From an uncultured Flavobacteriaceae bacterium (lineage in GTDB: Bacteria; Bacteroidota; Bacteroidia; Flavobacteriales; Flavobacteriaceae), in NCBI GenBank assembly GCA_905181625.1, contig CAJIYJ010000005.1, forward strand, positions 332,021 through 396,020: DNA of 64,000 nt, given 5' to 3'. Both the position numbers and the translations under genes were made by a program. The number at the start of each line of letters is the position of its first letter. The stretch's first letter is position 1. The notes beneath the pieces were generated by a model. The model was not told the DNA's origin. It made no database searches and saw nothing but the letters and a program-made list of their open reading frames with translations. Shown piece after piece: positions 62,369 to 64,000 of this stretch.

Positions 62369-63688
62369 ATGAGTATTTTTTTAATAAAAGCATTTCAACT
62401 GATTTTAAGTCTTGCAATTCTTGTTGTTCTTCATGAATTAGGACATTTTATTCCTGCCAAACTATTTAAAACAAAAGTTGAAAAATTCTATTTATTTTTT
62501 GACTGGCCATTTGCATTGTTTAAGAAAAAAATTGGAGAAACTGAATATGGAATTGGTGTTTTTCCACTTGGTGGATATGTTAAGATCGCTGGAATGATAG
62601 ATGAGAGTATGGATACAGAGCATTTAAAAAAAGATCCAGAACCTTGGGAATTTAGATCAAAACCAGCTTGGCAAAGATTAATTATAATGTTAGGTGGAGT
62701 TACAGTGAATATAGTTCTAGGATTTGCTATCTATATGATGGTTGCTTTTGTATGGGGAAAAGAAATTCTTACAAATGAAGATCTTCCCGGCGGATATGAG
62801 GTTAATGAAATCATGAAACCTTATGGTTTTCAGGATGGGGATAAAATTCTAGAAATTGATGGCCAACCTTTAGAAGATATAAATGAGATTGGTAAATATT
62901 TATTTCTAAGAAATGTTTCTGAAGTTAAAGTTCAGCATACTAATGGAGCATTTGAAAATTTAGAAATTCCTGAGAATATTGGAACTATAATGATGGATAG
63001 CTTGATAATGACTCCATTTACCCTGCTTGTTCCGGCTGTTATTGGCTCTGTAGAACCTGGCTCACCAGCTAACCAAGCGGATTTAAATTTAAATGATAAA
63101 ATCATATCAGTTAATGGTGAAGAAATAGTTAAATGGCAAGACTTCACAAAAATAATCAAGGAAAATAATTTTAGTGAAATAAATTTAGAAATCGATAGAG
63201 ATGGGTATTTATTAAATAAAACAGTGCAATTAAAAGATAATAATACAATCGGAGTAACTGTTTTAATTCCTAAAATTTCAACTACAAAACTAAACTTTAC
63301 ACTTTTAGAAAGTATTTCAAGAGGATATGATAAAGCTTATTGGACTTTAAAAGATTATGTTACTCAATTTAAATACGTGTTTACTATAAAAGGAGCCTCA
63401 CAGCTTGGTGGATTTGGAGCAATCGCAGGTATTTTCCCAGCAAGTTGGGACTGGCAAGGTTTTTGGGAAACTACTGCCTTACTTTCTATAATTTTAGCTT
63501 TTATGAATGTTCTTCCAATTCCAGCTTTAGATGGAGGACATGTAATGTTTTTACTTTATGAAGTTGTTTCAGGGCGAAAGCCAAACGATAAGTTTATGGA
63601 ATATGCTCAAATTACAGGCTTTATGTTATTAATGGCATTAGTACTTTTCGCAAATGGGAATGATCTTTATAAATGGATTTTTAATTAA
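62369..63688 (+). CDS. rseP: Site-2 protease RseP (M50 intramembrane metallopeptidase)
   Basis: A 439-residue membrane protease. The zinc motif HELGH (His 22, Glu 23, His 26) is in the first membrane segment and the third ligand in PALDGGHV near residue 388. Two PDZ-like domains (GYEVNEIMKPYGFQDGD and GSVEPGSPANQADLN regions) lie between. RseP cuts anti-sigma factors and signal peptides within the inner membrane. It stands 76 bases after thiL with its own -7 element. Confidence 0.95.
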   Translation: MSIFLIKAFQLILSLAILVVLHELGHFIPAKLFKTKVEKFYLFFDWPFALFKKKIGETEYGIGVFPLGGYVKIAGMIDESMDTEHLKKDPEPWEFRSKPAWQRLIIMLGGVTVNIVLGFAIYMMVAFVWGKEILTNEDLPGGYEVNEIMKPYGFQDGDKILEIDGQPLEDINEIGKYLFLRNVSEVKVQHTNGAFENLEIPENIGTIMMDSLIMTPFTLLVPAVIGSVEPGSPANQADLNLNDKIISVNGEEIVKWQDFTKIIKENNFSEINLEIDRDGYLLNKTVQLKDNNTIGVTVLIPKISTTKLNFTLLESISRGYDKAYWTLKDYVTQFKYVFTIKGASQLGGFGAIAGIFPASWDWQGFWETTALLSIILAFMNVLPIPALDGGHVMFLLYEVVSGRKPNDKFMEYAQITGFMLLMALVLFANGNDLYKWIFN

Positions 63689-63704
63689 TTTCTTTTTAAT
63701 TAAT

Positions 63705-63734
63705 TTGAACACAATGAAATATAATTTATATTTG
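63705..63734 (+). promoter_or_regulatory. Bacteroidota sigma-A promoter of tRNA-Asn
   Basis: TTG at 63705-63707 and TATATTTG at 63727-63734 with 19 bases between match the -33/-7 consensus; the expected start is a few bases before the tRNA 5' end at 63754. Confidence 0.7.
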
Positions 63735-63753
63735 CCCTCGATTTAAAACAAAT

Positions 63754-63827
63754 TCCTCCTTAGCTCAGTTGGTTAGAGCATCTGACTGTTAATCAGAGGG
63801 TCCAAGGTTCGAGTCCTTGAGGGGGAG
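63754..63827 (+). tRNA. tRNA-Asn (GUU)
   Basis: The gene folds with acceptor TCCTCCT pairing to AGGGGGA (one G-U), D-arm GCTCAGTTGGTTAGAGC, anticodon stem TCTGA/TCAGA with loop CTGTTAA giving anticodon GTT, and T-arm CAAGGTTCGAGTCCTTG. Discriminator G73, CCA not encoded. A promoter precedes it and a terminator follows. Confidence 0.95.
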
Positions 63828-63879
63828 CAAAAGTGTATAAATTTTTTGCACAAAATTTGCACATTAATTACGGAGATAC

Positions 63880-63902
63880 GGGAGTTTTAACTCCCTTTTT
63901 TT
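63880..63902 (+). terminator. Rho-independent terminator after tRNA-Asn
   Basis: GGGAGTT and AACTCCC arms around a short loop give a 7-bp hairpin followed by seven T, about 50 bases after the tRNA. Nothing else is annotated between here and the window end (63903-64000), which looks non-coding. Confidence 0.85.
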
Positions 63903-64000
63903 ATGCCCATAATTACCTTGACTAAAGCTTTCTAACTATCACTAAGTTATAACAAAAAGTCAAAAAATCTCAATAGTAATTTTTAATTGCTACTACCCTA

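Noticed and set aside
1..64000. CRISPR array, rRNA operon or intact insertion sequence
   Set aside because: No spaced direct-repeat array, no rRNA-like segments, and no transposase frame or terminal inverted repeats were seen. The only recombinase-like piece is the tail at 11.7-12.0 kb.

Overview
The window looks like chromosome of a marine-type flavobacterium (Bacteroidota, Flavobacteriaceae). The DNA is very AT-rich by eye. Promoters carry the Bacteroidota -7 element TAnnTTTG, and ribosome binding sites are weak. The gene content is also typical: SusC/SusD, LytTR signalling, DUF3078 and DUF2480 proteins, HU/SPOR-type ends, and a SUF operon with SufA, B, C, D, S and E. I see no rRNA, CRISPR array, intact insertion sequence or prophage. 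Two tRNAs are present: Ala-GGC on the minus strand and Asn-GUU on the plus strand.

Layout. 1-2.3 kb: end of a SPOR protein, an acyl-CoA thioesterase, a PqqB-like metallo-hydrolase lipoprotein and two small genes. 2.3-5.8 kb (minus): an MFS transporter, a Gfo/Idh oxidoreductase and a TIM-barrel sugar isomerase, likely one sugar or polyol catabolic operon; the isomerase frame is broken. 5.9-11.6 kb: a CDGSH iron-sulfur protein, an ICMT-like membrane protein, an alpha/beta hydrolase, an HMA-MauE fusion, a broken surface protein, DUF2461, and a small XRE/membrane pair. 11.7-14.3 kb: a recombinase-like remnant, glmS and a GNA1-like acetyltransferase. 14.3-25.2 kb: mixed housekeeping and hypothetical genes, including YceI, an M24 peptidase, GDPD, a SerK/SbnI-like protein, a broken PLP decarboxylase, a bestrophin-like protein, alkaline phosphatase, a HAD phosphatase, an FkbM methyltransferase and several very short membrane proteins. 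25.5-28.9 kb: a large repeat lipoprotein, tRNA-Ala overlapping the end of a membrane-protein gene, an NTF2-like lipoprotein and a 5'-truncated mscL. 28.8-50.7 kb: a glycan/glycoprotein region. It holds two serine hydrolases, a GH33 sialidase, two sulfatases, a DUF255 protein, a LytS/LytR-type two-component pair, a glycosylasparaginase, a membrane cytochrome/LRR fusion, SusC (frameshifted), SusD and a giant VCBS/ASPIC protein. 50.8-53.8 kb: GNAT, QueD-type 6-pyruvoyl/carboxy-tetrahydropterin synthase, LpxH and HflX. 53.8-61.1 kb (minus): DUF3078, DUF2480, DUF59 and the sufESDCBA operon. 61.2-63.8 kb: thiL, rseP and tRNA-Asn.

How the genes work together. The 28.8-50.7 kb block contains enzymes that remove sialic acid, sulfate and the GlcNAc-Asn linkage, plus an outer-membrane SusCD importer. 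This suggests scavenging of sulfated or sialylated glycoprotein remnants, with little or no classical glycoside hydrolase content in view. Next to glmS, a GNAT with strong GNA1 signatures suggests a possible direct route from glucosamine-6-P to N-acetylglucosamine-6-P.

A striking overall feature is that four genes (sugar isomerase, surface protein, PLP decarboxylase, susC) are each split by one extra base. All four return to a full-length family member if that base is removed. This argues for sequence or assembly error, or for very recent inactivation, and should be settled before any of them is called a pseudogene.
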